A stretch of DNA of 64,000 bases from B2-G16 sp964528085 (GCA_964528085.1 CAZGRE010000002.1:1-64000), one strand, 5' to 3'. Positions 50,667 through 60,358 are shown, counted from the first letter of the stretch. Numbers and translations are program-made. Notes: a model not told the origin generated them from the sequence alone.

Positions 50667-51884
50667 CTACTCGGCATCCGGAACGAGGATGGGCGACTCC
50701 TTCAGCCTCGCTGCGAGGATCACCCCTATGCCGAGAAGCCCGATCAGGATGAGCAACGGGGCGCTCATCGATCCGGATGGTCCCTTGAAGGCGTCCATCC
50801 CGATGATGAACGCGATCCCTGAGATCTGCCCCATCAACAGGAGGAGGCCGTTCGACGTCCCCTCCGGCGCCGGATAGGTCACCTCGGCTGCGTACTGGAA
50901 TCCGATCGGTCCGGAGGAGAGGAGGAAGAGCCCGAGGATGAACGCCGAGGCGGCGAGGAGCGGGTATGCAGTCGCGAACGTCAGGCCGATCAGGCCGACG
51001 ATCCCGCCTCCTAGGGCGAGGAGGATGAACGGTACGCGGCGGCGGAGCCGGTCGGATAGAGGGGGGATGACGAGCGCCCCGACCACCCCGCCGAGGACCA
51101 TCAGCCCGCCGGCGAACCCGGCCTGGCCGGTCGAGAACCCGCGCGGCCGGAGGATATCCTCGATCCACGTCGTTATCGCGTTGAACGCGCCGAGCCCGAT
51201 GAAGAACAGAACGAGAAGGAGGATGAACTCGCGGTTTTTTATCATGCTTCTGAGCCCGTCGAGGACGAGGGAGCGTTCCTCAGGGCCGACCGGCTTAGGC
51301 GGGCGCTCCCGTGCAAGGGAGAGGAAGAGGAGAGCAGTCCCGGCTGAAATGGCGCCGTAGATCAGAAGCATCCCCTTGATACCGCTTCCGATGACAAGAT
51401 GCGGTGTGACGGCGAGTCCGGCGAATATCCCAAGATAGATTGCGAGCGAGCCGAGGCCGGTCGCCGTCGCCCGCTCACTGAGTGGGAACCACCGTCCGGC
51501 GATCTTGGCAATTGCGTTCAGGATGAACGGCTGCCCGACGGCGATCCCGATCTGCGAGATGAGGACGAATGTGTAGTCGGCAGCGAAGATCCCACGCAGA
51601 AGCCCGAACCCGCCGGTCAATATCGCCCCTATTCCGACCCCGATCCTGATCCCATAGGTGTCGATCACCCATGAGGCAGGGATAGAGACGAGGATGAAAA
51701 CGATCATGAAGACCATCGACAGAAGCCCGATCGAGAGATCACTTACGCCGTAGAACGAGGCCGCCTTCCCGGTTATCGGAGCGAAGCTGATCCAAAGGGC
51801 CTGGTTGATCGCGACTATCCCCATGAAAACGGCGAGGATCGTCCAGCGGTAACGGGATACATGAACCGCCGTTCGGTTCTCCAT
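50667..51884 (-). CDS. Major facilitator superfamily transporter (FLVCR/DIRC2-like subgroup)
   Basis: A 405-residue carrier with twelve hydrophobic helices. The first helix pattern (RYRWTILAVFMGIVAINQALWISFAPI) and SIPASWVIDTYGIRIGVGIG resemble the FLVCR-type branch of MFS, and the seventh-helix loop reads PPLSDRLRRRVPFILLA, a motif A copy. Substrate is unknown; heme or a small nutrient is suggested for relatives, without proof here. AAGGAGTAAA precedes the ATG. It runs leftward after the terminator of an exported-protein gene. Confidence 0.83.
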   Translation of the reverse strand: MENRTAVHVSRYRWTILAVFMGIVAINQALWISFAPITGKAASFYGVSDLSIGLLSMVFMIVFILVSIPASWVIDTYGIRIGVGIGAILTGGFGLLRGIFAADYTFVLISQIGIAVGQPFILNAIAKIAGRWFPLSERATATGLGSLAIYLGIFAGLAVTPHLVIGSGIKGMLLIYGAISAGTALLFLSLARERPPKPVGPEERSLVLDGLRSMIKNREFILLLVLFFIGLGAFNAITTWIEDILRPRGFSTGQAGFAGGLMVLGGVVGALVIPPLSDRLRRRVPFILLALGGGIVGLIGLTFATAYPLLAASAFILGLFLLSSGPIGFQYAAEVTYPAPEGTSNGLLLLMGQISGIAFIIGMDAFKGPSGSMSAPLLILIGLLGIGVILAARLKESPILVPDAE

Positions 51885-51914
51885 TTTACTCCTTGGAAGC
51901 CTTCATAAAGGCCT

Positions 51915-51940
51915 CGGCCCCCACCATTCGGTGGAGGCCG
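51915..51940 (-). terminator. Terminator after the exported-protein gene at 51959
   Basis: CGGCC-C-CCACC / GGTGG-A-GGCCG stem, ten pairs with one mismatch, and loop ATTC. On the minus strand GAGGCCTTTAT follows. Confidence 0.55.
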
Positions 51941-51958
51941 AAGACCCGTCACTGGCCG

Positions 51959-53065
51959 TTACAAGAGGTCCATCGCGGCCGATACCGATACGTCGATCGA
52001 CCAGCCGGGATCCCCTGCTTCGCGCGTCAGCGAGATCTGAAGGACGACGTCCGCCCCACCGATGTCGAACCCGACGGAAAGGGAGGCCGCGTGGTTTATG
52101 TTCGCCGGAAGGCCGGCCGGCTTCACCCGTTGGAGCGAATAGCCGGCGGTTACCGTGCTCGTCTCGGATAGGAGGTACTCATAGGTCAGGTTCGCCGTCA
52201 GGGTGTTCTCGTCGGCGATGTTGAACGGGCCGGAGAAGCCGGCGTGGAAGAGGAGCTGGTCGCTCGGGCATGAGGCCATCGCCGCGTCTGCCGAAGCGGT
52301 GATGACGATGTTCTGCGCTCCGCCATAGGGATCGATCAGCTCATAGCCGATCCCAGCCTGAAGAGCCCAGCCGCACTTCCGCCCGTTCCCCGTCTCAAGG
52401 ATAATCTCCTCGATCGACAGGAGGGCGACCGCGTCGAGGGTGACGCCCGCCGCCGCCTCAATCGCCCCTTCGATATCTGCGACCATATCCTTCACCGTGT
52501 CGTATTCTGCTCCCCTTCCGATCACGCTCGCAATTCCAAGGAGGACGTCGTCGGTGAGGCCTTGTGCGATCGCCCCGAGCGAGAGGAGTTTATCCTCGAT
52601 CAGAAACGCCTTGGAGAGGGGGGTGACATCGGTGAATCTCCCGACCCCACCTCCGACGCTCACATCGAGTCCGGGCTGCGGCTGGCTGGTCGCCATCGAT
52701 GCACGCAGCCCTCCGAAAGCGAAGTAGAGACCATCCTCAACCGGATAGTAACGGAACGTCGCCGCCCCTTGGCCGAGCCATCCGGTTGGTAGGAACTGGT
52801 CGAGAACCACCTCCGCCGAGCCGGCGAGGGTGAATCCGTAGTTCGGCGAGTCGTAGAGTTGATCGTAATCGACGCCCACCCGTCCGGAGTTGACGTCGAT
52901 CGTCGGTGTCGCCGCATCGTTGTAGTACCTGTAGGTGAACGATAGGCCGGCGTCGGTCAGCGCCGTCACCGGCGAGCGATAGTCGCACAACGATAACCCG
53001 TAGCCGGCAGCCCCCAAACCGATCAGGAACGTGCCGAGCAGAATCACTACCCTCATTCTCTTCAT
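51959..53065 (-). CDS. Exported beta-rich protein, possibly outer membrane
   Basis: A 368-residue protein with a signal (VVILLGTFLIGLGAAGYG) and a body of amphipathic strands (LSFTYRYYNDAATPTI, GLYFAFGGLRASMA, NTLTANLTYEYLLSE, SVGFDIGGADVVLQISLT). The middle holds a helical stretch (LLGIASVIGRG to EEIILETG) and three or four cysteines. It looks like an outer-membrane barrel with a plug-like insert, but no family is recognised. The start is the ATG at 53065, eight bases after AAGGAGG. The gene has its own promoter and terminator. Confidence 0.65.
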   Translation of the reverse strand: MKRMRVVILLGTFLIGLGAAGYGLSLCDYRSPVTALTDAGLSFTYRYYNDAATPTIDVNSGRVGVDYDQLYDSPNYGFTLAGSAEVVLDQFLPTGWLGQGAATFRYYPVEDGLYFAFGGLRASMATSQPQPGLDVSVGGGVGRFTDVTPLSKAFLIEDKLLSLGAIAQGLTDDVLLGIASVIGRGAEYDTVKDMVADIEGAIEAAAGVTLDAVALLSIEEIILETGNGRKCGWALQAGIGYELIDPYGGAQNIVITASADAAMASCPSDQLLFHAGFSGPFNIADENTLTANLTYEYLLSETSTVTAGYSLQRVKPAGLPANINHAASLSVGFDIGGADVVLQISLTREAGDPGWSIDVSVSAAMDLL

Positions 53066-53113
53066 CCGTTCCACCTCCTTAGTGGAAGTCATCACTTACT
53101 ACAGTCTAGATGA

Positions 53114-53119
53114 ATTATA
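53114..53119 (-). promoter_or_regulatory. Extended -10 of the exported-protein gene
   Basis: TATAAT on the minus strand (53119-53114), preceded by TGG to make an extended -10. No clear -35 is seen, as is common with this type. Confidence 0.5.
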
Positions 53120-53142
53120 CCATCATGCAAAACCAACCACCT

Positions 53143-53171
53143 TTGACCGAACTGGTGCGTACGTGTATCCT
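53143..53171 (+). promoter_or_regulatory. Promoter of the ATP-grasp gene
   Basis: TTGACC (53143-53148), 17 bases, TATCCT (53166-53171), about 60 bases before the TTG start. Confidence 0.55.
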
Positions 53172-53229
53172 TCGCCAACGTCTCACTATTCGGTAAGGCG
53201 AGTGAATTGGGGGAAGAGGGGGGTACGTC

Positions 53230-54486
53230 TTGCGCGCGAAGGTAGATCGTTCGAGTAGGAAGAGGGTGCTCGTCACCGGCTTGTTCGAGCCGGCAGCGCT
53301 TCACGTAATCAGGCGGTTCGGACAGATGGGGTACGAGGTTCACGCTGCCGAGGGGCATCTGCTGGCGTTCGCCGGCTTCTCCAAGTACGTGAAGAAGCGG
53401 ATCCGACTCCCGAACATGCGGTACTTTCCGGAGCGCTACGCAGAGAGGCTCCTATCGGTACTCGAGGAGGGGGATTACGACTACTACTTCCCCTCCTACG
53501 AGGAGATCATCCTGTTGAGCCATCACCGCGACCGGCTCCTCGCGGCGGCGAGGAGCATCATCCCCGAGACGGATACGCTGATGCGCCTCCACGACAAGGT
53601 GAGGCTCGGCGAGCTCGCCCGCGAGGTGGGGATCGACACCCCGGAGACGTTCGCCCCGGGATCGAGCGAGGAGGCGCGCGAGCTGATGGCGAGGATCGAG
53701 CTTCCGGTCGTGATCAAGATGCGGAAGACCTCGGGCGCAGCCGGGTTCAGGAAGGTCTACGAACGCAGGGACCTTGAGAAGCTCTACTTCGATGTGGTCA
53801 AGGTGAACTCCCTCGACGAGGATAACCTCCCGCTGCTCCAGCGGCTGATCGAGGGGCCGACGATCTGTACGCTCGAGCTGTGCAACAACGGGGATGTCGC
53901 CGGCGAGGTGATGTACAAAGGGATCAGGACGATGCCGAGGACGGGGGGGACGACCGTCTTCCGCGAGAGCATAACGGATCAGGTCTGCTCTGAGGCGGCG
54001 GCGAAGCTGATCGATCACCTCGGGTACCACGGCTTCTGCGGGTTCGACTTCATCATGGAAGAGAATACCGGCCGGCCGTTCCTCGTCGACGGGAACTGTA
54101 GGATTACGCCGGCTGTATCAATGGCCTACTACGGTGGTTGCGATATGGTCGACGGCTGGGTGAGGATCGTCGATGGCGACGAGGGCGTGAAGCTCCCCGC
54201 TGCGCAAGAGGGGGTGCGGACGAAGATGCAGTTCGGCGACTTCGTCTGGCTTCTGGAGAGCTACCTCGGAAGCCTCAAGGACTGGTCGGGTGAGAGGAGG
54301 CTGAGGAAACAGTGGTGGGCGGACAAGGACTTCCATTACGACATCACGAGCCTCGCCGATCCGATGCCGATCGTGATGATTTGGGTCTATATCCTCACCA
54401 ATCTTTACAAGCTCGTGTTCACCGACTTCGACTCGGCGCAGCTGTTCATATTCCACAACCAGTACGTCGAGCAGAAGCGCGGCTGA
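53230..54486 (+). CDS. ATP-grasp ligase of unknown substrate
   Basis: A 418-residue protein with an N-terminal Rossmann-like part (VLVTGLFEPAALHVIRRFGQMGYEV) and an ATP-grasp domain. The phosphate strand is LPVVIKMRKTSGAAG and the metal end is FCGFDFIMEENTGRPFLVDGNCRIT, where the usual E-x-N-P-R reads D-G-N-C-R. Such enzymes join a carboxylate to an amine or thiol. The last 70 residues, with WWADKDFHYDITSLADP and hydrophobic ends, are not part of the standard fold and may touch a membrane. The start is TTG 53230 after AGAGGGGGG. No biosynthetic partner is next to it. Confidence 0.8.
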   Translation: MRAKVDRSSRKRVLVTGLFEPAALHVIRRFGQMGYEVHAAEGHLLAFAGFSKYVKKRIRLPNMRYFPERYAERLLSVLEEGDYDYYFPSYEEIILLSHHRDRLLAAARSIIPETDTLMRLHDKVRLGELAREVGIDTPETFAPGSSEEARELMARIELPVVIKMRKTSGAAGFRKVYERRDLEKLYFDVVKVNSLDEDNLPLLQRLIEGPTICTLELCNNGDVAGEVMYKGIRTMPRTGGTTVFRESITDQVCSEAAAKLIDHLGYHGFCGFDFIMEENTGRPFLVDGNCRITPAVSMAYYGGCDMVDGWVRIVDGDEGVKLPAAQEGVRTKMQFGDFVWLLESYLGSLKDWSGERRLRKQWWADKDFHYDITSLADPMPIVMIWVYILTNLYKLVFTDFDSAQLFIFHNQYVEQKRG

Positions 54487-54489
54487 TCG

Positions 54490-55578
54490 CTAGCCTCCGC
54501 CTTCGAACAGGACCTTGACCCCGCGGCGGCGGAGCTCCTCGATCGCCTTCCTCTCCGCCGATCCTTCTGTCAGATCGAGGTTTGTACCCCGTAAGTCGAG
54601 CTCGTCTCCGGCATCGAGCCCGGGGTTTTCAAGGAGGGGTTCGATGTCGGTTATTTTCGTCTCCGAAAGGCCGAGGATTCGGATCGAGGCGAGGTGGGAG
54701 AGGGGGCTTATCTCCTCGATCGGGTTTCGATCGAGCCAGAGTTTGACGAGACGGGTCATCCCTGAGAGGGGGGAGATGTCGGATATCGAGTTTCCCCACA
54801 GGCTCAGCCGCTGCAGGCGGACGAGGCCTGAGAGGGGGGAGATGTCGGTTATCCGGTTGTCGCTCAAGCCGAGGCCTTCGAGGTTCGTCAGATTCGACAG
54901 CGGGGAGAGATCACTTATCCTGTTGCCTCCCAGGCTTAGCTTGACGAGGTTCCTGAGCCCAGCGAGGAACGAGATATCATCGATCCCGATGTTCGGCAGG
55001 CCGAGCCATTCGAGGTCTGTGAGGCCGGAGAGAGGGGTCGGATCCTCGATCGGGTTCCCCCCGAGGCCGAGCTCGGTCAGCCTCGTTAAGCCGGCAAGCG
55101 GCGAGACGTCCCTTATCCGGCTGTCCCAAAGCCCGAGCCAAGTGAGGTTCGTAAGCCCAGAGAGCGGGCCGGCATCGGCGACGGTGTTGAAATCGAGGTC
55201 GAGCTTCCGAAGACGGGTGAGCGAGGAGAGAGGGGAGACGTCTTCGACGTAATTGCTCCTTAAGATCAGCGTCTCAAGCCGCCTGAGCCCTGAGAGCGGG
55301 GTAAGATCTGCGATATGGTTCTCGGCCAAGTCAAGGTATCTGAGGTTCCTGCAGGTCTCGATCCCGTCGAGGTGTGATATTCCCTGATCAGAAGCGGTGA
55401 GCTTCGTCAGCCGGAGGAGGTCAAGACGCGTGATCGGGCGGGATTCGATTTTGAGCTCGGCGCGAATCGCTGTCTCCAGGTGCGGATCGCGGAAGGGGAC
55501 GGGTCGCATCCAGATAGAGGCGCTAACAATGATCCCGATGAGTGCAACCGCGATTATCGCCTTCAGGGAGTCATCCAT
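54490..55578 (-). CDS. Membrane-anchored leucine-rich-repeat protein (internalin/SDS22 type)
   Basis: A 362-residue protein with an N-terminal hydrophobic anchor (AIIAVALIGIIVSASIWM) followed by about eleven 22-residue leucine-rich repeats of the form LSGLTNLTWLGLWDSRIRDVSP, which build a curved binding surface outside the membrane. The repeats run from about residue 55 to 330. No LPXTG or other sorting signal is seen. The ATG at 55578 has no good ribosome site. It is convergent with the ATP-grasp gene, three bases apart. Such proteins bind proteins or glycans; the partner is unknown. Confidence 0.88.
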   Translation of the reverse strand: MDDSLKAIIAVALIGIIVSASIWMRPVPFRDPHLETAIRAELKIESRPITRLDLLRLTKLTASDQGISHLDGIETCRNLRYLDLAENHIADLTPLSGLRRLETLILRSNYVEDVSPLSSLTRLRKLDLDFNTVADAGPLSGLTNLTWLGLWDSRIRDVSPLAGLTRLTELGLGGNPIEDPTPLSGLTDLEWLGLPNIGIDDISFLAGLRNLVKLSLGGNRISDLSPLSNLTNLEGLGLSDNRITDISPLSGLVRLQRLSLWGNSISDISPLSGMTRLVKLWLDRNPIEEISPLSHLASIRILGLSETKITDIEPLLENPGLDAGDELDLRGTNLDLTEGSAERKAIEELRRRGVKVLFEGGG

Positions 55579-55707
55579 TCCGGCCGGATTCTACTTTTCC
55601 GGATCGATGATCTCCACAACCTTCTCGTATCTCTGATTTTCCGATGTTAGAGTCCAGGCATGTGATGTATTGGTGCGGAAGTGAAGAAAGGGTTTGAAAT
55701 GAACGAC

Positions 55708-56823
55708 CATCGCTGCCATCTTCGGTTAACCAACAAGCCGACGTCAGTCGGACCGAGGAGGAAGCGATGGTCAACGAGAGGATAGGGAGTTTGGCCTGGT
55801 TGCGCAAGCGGATCGAGCAGGCGGACACGGATCTGTTACGCGAGATGGTGCAAATGATGGCTGAGGCCCTGATGTCAGCTGAAGTAGATGCGAAGTGCGG
55901 TGCACCGTACCACCAACCGAGCGCGGATCGGGTCAACCGACGTAACGGCTACCGTGGACGTCGTTGGGATACCCGCCTCGGCACGATTGAGCTTGAGATC
56001 CCCAAGCTCCGCAAAGGGAGCTACTTCCCCGCGTGGTTGCTGGAACCACGCCGTCGCTCGGAACGGGCATTGGTTCAAGTGGTGACCGAGTGCTACGTGC
56101 ATTATTCCGTACATTGGGGCTGGAAGGGATGAGCAAAAGCCAGGTATCTGAGCTGGCCAAAGAGCTTGACCCGTTGGTGGAGAGGTTCCGTAACCGTCCG
56201 TTGGACAGTAGGTCGTACACGTTCGTCTGGCTCGATGCGATGACGCAGCGCTGCCGCGATGGTGGAGTGGTGGTGAACGTGGTGACGGTGATCGCCACCG
56301 GGGTGAACGGGGACGGTCACCGCGAGATCCTGGGACTGGAGGTGATGACGAGCGAGGATGGTACGGGATGGACCGAGTTCTTACGCGGGTTGGTGGCACG
56401 TGGGTTGAGTGGGGTAAAGCTCGTCATCTCCGCTGCTCAGCACCGGCGCGTCGTTGCTGAGCTTGAGCGCAGGTTCCCTTAAGCCGCTGCCATGCTGGAC
56501 GAGGCGAGAGAAGAGATCCTGGCGTTTTCGGTGTTCCCTGTTGAGGTGTGGCGGCAGATCTGGTCGAACAACCCGCAGGAGCGGCTGAACCGGGAGATCC
56601 GGCGGCGGAGCGATGTGGTTGGATCTTTCCCAACCGGGAATCGATCGTTCGGTTGGTCGGGGCTGTGCTCGCTGAGTACAACGACGAATGAATGGTCAGC
56701 CGCAGGTACATGTCGGTGGGGGTGTTGGAGAAGGCTCAACAGGATGTGATCAACGATCCAGAGAAGGAGGGAGCACTGGTCGAGCAGGTCGCCGCTTGAT
56801 CGGTCAGCGAAGATGGCGCGATG
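55708..56823 (+). mobile_element. Degraded IS256-family insertion sequence
   Basis: An imperfect inverted repeat marks the ends: CATCGCTGCCATCTTCG (55708-55724) and, at 56808-56823, CGAAGATGGCGCGATG, whose complement is CATCGCGCCATCTTCG. Between them lies a broken IS256-type transposase gene. The element is shorter than intact members (about 1.3 kb) because of an internal deletion. I could not identify a target-site duplication. Confidence 0.7.
55767..56799 (+). pseudogene. IS256-family transposase, inactivated
   Basis: Pieces of one transposase appear in succession: the N-terminus (MVNERIGSLAWLRKRIEQAD, RRNGYRGRRWDTRLGTIEL), the first catalytic aspartate in TFVWLDAMTQR, LVISAAQHRR, and the C-terminal WSNNPQERLNREIRRRSDVVG with the catalytic glutamate. 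Damage includes a frameshift and short deletion near 56095, loss of the second catalytic aspartate (VISD changed to VISA) with a large internal deletion near 56440, an in-frame TAA at 56480, a one-base shift near 56625 and a TGA near 56690 in place of tryptophan. It cannot encode an active enzyme. Confidence 0.85.
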
Positions 56824-57356
56824 TCATTACACCACTTGACTGGACGTGACCAGAAGTCGCCCAAGTATCCCTCCCAGAAGCGAGTTCGGATGCACTTGCA
56901 AGTAGGCGATCAGGTCGAACAAAAAGCCGGAAGCCCAGTGCTTAAGGAACGGAGGGTGCACAAGCGCGCTTCCCCTGCATGGTACTTCGAGCGGCATCAT
57001 TGATGCGAAGACCGGCGAGGTGATTCACGAGTGCTCGGAGCCATTGGAGAAGCACACAGGGCACGGAAGTGCTAAGGAATATGAGAAGAAAAAGCCCAAG
57101 ATCACACGTACGTGTAGAGGAGGACGAATGACGCTATCTGAAGGCATCCACCTCGTTAGGCAGAAGCATCTGGAGGAGAAAGATGGGAAGACTGGTGGCC
57201 CCATTGCAGATAAGTACCAACAAGCCTTGGTCAACTACCCAGCGACCATGGCGATTGCACATCCATCTGTTCGCGCTTGAGGCGCACAAGACTACAGCTT
57301 AATCTGCATAGAGGAACTGCAGTTCCCTAAAAGAAAGTTAGTTTAGAACAGCGCTT
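56824..57356. other. Unassigned stretch between the IS remnant and tRNA-Ala
   Basis: I see no recognisable gene. Short rightward frames exist (for example 57020-57280, with ribosome-site-like AGAGGAGG before ATG 57128), but they match no family and lack the codon pattern of the neighbours. The region is less G+C-rich and may be old foreign or decayed sequence linked to the IS element. No tRNA, hairpin terminator or promoter stood out. Confidence 0.5.
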
Positions 57357-57429
<73 letters not shown>

Positions 57430-57464
57430 GGTTTAGGGTATTGTCGGGGAAGAGCCACTTCCGG

Positions 57465-60356
57465 TCAAGAGCGGACCACGATGCTCACCATCTTCTTCGG
57501 AACGGCGATCGTCTTCACCACGTCCTTCCCCTCGATCCTACTGCGGACCTGGCCGTCGGCGAGGGCGGCCTGAGCGAGGGCGTCCGCATCCTCGGCGATC
57601 TCGCGCGGGACGACGATCCGGGCGCGGAGCCTCCCGTTTATCTGCACCGGGATCTCGATCGTATCCTCTTGGAGGGCGTCCTCACGATACGACGGCCAAG
57701 GCTCCCTCAGAACGGCGTCATCGTGGCCGAGGCGCCGCCAGAGCTCCTCGCAGAGGAACGGTGCCATCGGGGAGAGGATCAGGATCAACCCGTCGAACGC
57801 CTCGCGGAGGAGGGAGGGGTCCGTATCACCTTCTAGATAACGGGAGAGGTCATTCGTGAACTCCATGATCGCAGCAACGGCCGTGTTGAAGCTGAACCGC
57901 TTCTCTATGTCCTCGGTCACCTTCTTCACGGTCGCGTGATAGCACCGCCAGATGCGGAGGCCGGGCTCATCGAGCTCTCGTAGATCGGTCCTCTCCCCGA
58001 TCGGCGCAACCCGATCGAGGTTTCCGACGATCAAGGAATAGAGGCGGTTTAGGAACCGGAACGAGCCGCGGATCCCCTCCTCGGTCCAGTCGATGTCACG
58101 ATCCGGCGGGCCCATGAACAGCGTATAGACCCGCTCGGTGTCGGCCCCGTAGCGGTCGATGATCTCCTCCGGGGAGACGACGTTCTTCTTCGACTTCGAC
58201 ATCGAGAAGTTGTAGGTCTCGAGCTCCCGCCCGCAATGGGGGCAGCGGCCGTCCTCCGCCTCGTGCGGATAGAGCCAGCCGTGCTCAGGGCAGCGGTAGG
58301 CGGTATGGCAGATCATCCCCTGGGTGAACAGCCGCTCGAACGGCTCGTCGAACGAGAGATACCCCATGTCGTGGAGGGCCTTGGTGATGAACCGGGAATA
58401 GAGGAGATGGAGGATCGCGTGTTCGACCCCGCCGACGTACTGGTCGACCGGGAGCCACCGGTCTACGTCCTCCTTGACGAACGGGGCCTCCCGTTCGTGC
58501 GGGTTTATGTAGCGGAGGTAGTACCAGGATGAGTCGACGAACGTGTCCATCGTGTCCGTATCCCGCTTCGCCGGCTTCCCGCAGATCGGGCATGCCGCAT
58601 CGGCGTACCCTGGGATGTCGGCGAGCCCCTTCTTCCCGATGAACTCGACCTCGGGGAGGAGGACGGGAAGATCCTCCTCAGGGACAGGGACGATCCCGCA
58701 ATCGTCGCAATAGACGATCGGGATTGGCGCCCCCCAGTAGCGCTGACGGGAGATCAGCCAGTCGTGCAACCGGTAGTTCACCGCCTGCTTCCCTTTACCC
58801 GTCTCCTCGAGCCAGGAGATCACCGCATCGGCGGCCTCATCCCCCGGCGTTCCGGTGAATTCACCCGAATTCATCATCGCCCCGTAATCGGCATGGAAGA
58901 GGAGATCGCGGTAGGGTGGAATATCCCCCAGGATCTCCATGGCGGTCCGCTTCTCCCCGAGGTCCGGGTCGAGGCCGGTGAGCCGCTCGAGGATCTTCCG
59001 GTCGGCGCTGACCGAGCCGAGCTCCATCACCCCATCCTCGAACACGAACGAGAAACGCACACCGACGATCTCCGTCCAGCAGTTCGGCTTCAGGTGCGAG
59101 CGGGCGAGATCGATGTATCGGTCAATCTCACCCTTCGAGAGCTCGACGATGATCCCCCTATCCCCGTCCTTAAACCGGATCCCCGCCCGTTCTAGATCCG
59201 CGGGGAACCCCTCGTCCATCGTACCGGGACGGACGAACGACCTTGCGCGGCCGTCTAAGCGTTCGATAACAGGAACGATCGGGATCCCGTACTTGAGGGC
59301 GAATGCGAAGTCGCGCTCGTCGTGGGCCGGAACGGCCATGATCGCTCCGGTCCCGTAGGTCATGAGGACGTAGTCGGCGATGAATACAGGGATCTTCTCC
59401 CCGTTCACCGGGTTGATCGCATACCCACCGGTGAAGACCCCGGTCTTTTCCCGCTCGGTCGAGCTCCGCTCGATCTCGGTCCGCCGGGCGGCTTCATCCC
59501 GGTATGCGTCTACCCGAGCGCGGTTCTCATCCGTCGTAAGGGCGTCGACGAGCGGGTGCTCGGGGGCGAGGACCATGAACGTCGCCCCCCACAGCGTGTC
59601 CGGCCTGGTGGTGAATACGACGATATCCTGTCCCGATTCGGTCTTGAAGGAGACCTCGGCCCCCGAGCTGCGGCCGATCCAGTTCGACTGCATCTTTTTC
59701 ACGTTCTCCGGCCAGCCGGTGAGCCCCTCGAGGTCGTCCAACAGCCGGTCGGCGTAGTCGGTTATCTTGAAGAACCACTGCTCGAGCTCCCTCGGCTCAG
59801 GAGGGGTCCCGCACCGCTCGCAGACCCCGCCGACGACCTGCTCGTTGGCGAGAACGGTCTGGCAGGTCGGGCAGTAGTTCACCGTGGCGCGCTTCTTGTA
59901 CGCGAGGCCGCGCTCGTAGAGCTTGAGGAAGAGCCACTGCGTCCATTTGTAGTAGTCGGGGAGGCAGGTCGTGATCTCGCGATCCCAATCGAACTCGACC
60001 CCCCAGGCGCGGAACTGCTCCTTGGCGTGCTCGATGTTCTTCAGCGTCCAATCGCGGGGATGGATCCCCCGCTCGATTGCCGCGTTCTCCGCCGGCAGGC
60101 CGAACGCGTCCCAGCCCATCGGGTTCAGGACGTGGTAGCCGCGCATCAGGTAGAACCGCGTGACTACGTCCCCGATGATGTAATTCCTCCCGTGCCCGAC
60201 GTGGAGATACCCCGAGGGGTAGGGGAACATGTTAAGATAGTAGAACTTCTTGTCGACATCGGCGTTGTCGACCCTAAACAGCCCCTCGTCCCGCCAGTAG
60301 TCGCGCCAGCGCTCCTCGATCCCCTTGAAGTCGTACCGCTCTGAGCTTCCTGCCAT
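57465..60356 (-). CDS. leuS: Leucyl-tRNA synthetase
   Basis: Charges tRNA-Leu. The class I signatures are present: PYPSGYLHVGHGRNY (HIGH) and MSKSKKN (KMSKS). The CP1 editing domain has the TTRPDTLWGATFMVLAPEHPLV segment with its threonine-rich patch and AHDERDFAFALKYG. A zinc ribbon (CPTC...CERC) sits in the connective region, and a second C/H cluster (CPEHG...CPHC) lies just before KMSKS. At 963 residues it is about 100 longer than common bacterial forms. The start ATG is two bases from the stop of the phosphohexomutase gene, so the pair is cotranscribed. Confidence 0.97.
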   Translation of the reverse strand: MAGSSERYDFKGIEERWRDYWRDEGLFRVDNADVDKKFYYLNMFPYPSGYLHVGHGRNYIIGDVVTRFYLMRGYHVLNPMGWDAFGLPAENAAIERGIHPRDWTLKNIEHAKEQFRAWGVEFDWDREITTCLPDYYKWTQWLFLKLYERGLAYKKRATVNYCPTCQTVLANEQVVGGVCERCGTPPEPRELEQWFFKITDYADRLLDDLEGLTGWPENVKKMQSNWIGRSSGAEVSFKTESGQDIVVFTTRPDTLWGATFMVLAPEHPLVDALTTDENRARVDAYRDEAARRTEIERSSTEREKTGVFTGGYAINPVNGEKIPVFIADYVLMTYGTGAIMAVPAHDERDFAFALKYGIPIVPVIERLDGRARSFVRPGTMDEGFPADLERAGIRFKDGDRGIIVELSKGEIDRYIDLARSHLKPNCWTEIVGVRFSFVFEDGVMELGSVSADRKILERLTGLDPDLGEKRTAMEILGDIPPYRDLLFHADYGAMMNSGEFTGTPGDEAADAVISWLEETGKGKQAVNYRLHDWLISRQRYWGAPIPIVYCDDCGIVPVPEEDLPVLLPEVEFIGKKGLADIPGYADAACPICGKPAKRDTDTMDTFVDSSWYYLRYINPHEREAPFVKEDVDRWLPVDQYVGGVEHAILHLLYSRFITKALHDMGYLSFDEPFERLFTQGMICHTAYRCPEHGWLYPHEAEDGRCPHCGRELETYNFSMSKSKKNVVSPEEIIDRYGADTERVYTLFMGPPDRDIDWTEEGIRGSFRFLNRLYSLIVGNLDRVAPIGERTDLRELDEPGLRIWRCYHATVKKVTEDIEKRFSFNTAVAAIMEFTNDLSRYLEGDTDPSLLREAFDGLILILSPMAPFLCEELWRRLGHDDAVLREPWPSYREDALQEDTIEIPVQINGRLRARIVVPREIAEDADALAQAALADGQVRSRIEGKDVVKTIAVPKKMVSIVVRS

Positions 60357-60358
60357 CG

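Noticed and set aside
57020..57280. An 86-codon frame as a gene
   Set aside because: No family match, unusual composition and no clear ribosome site at its start; listed only as part of an unassigned stretch.
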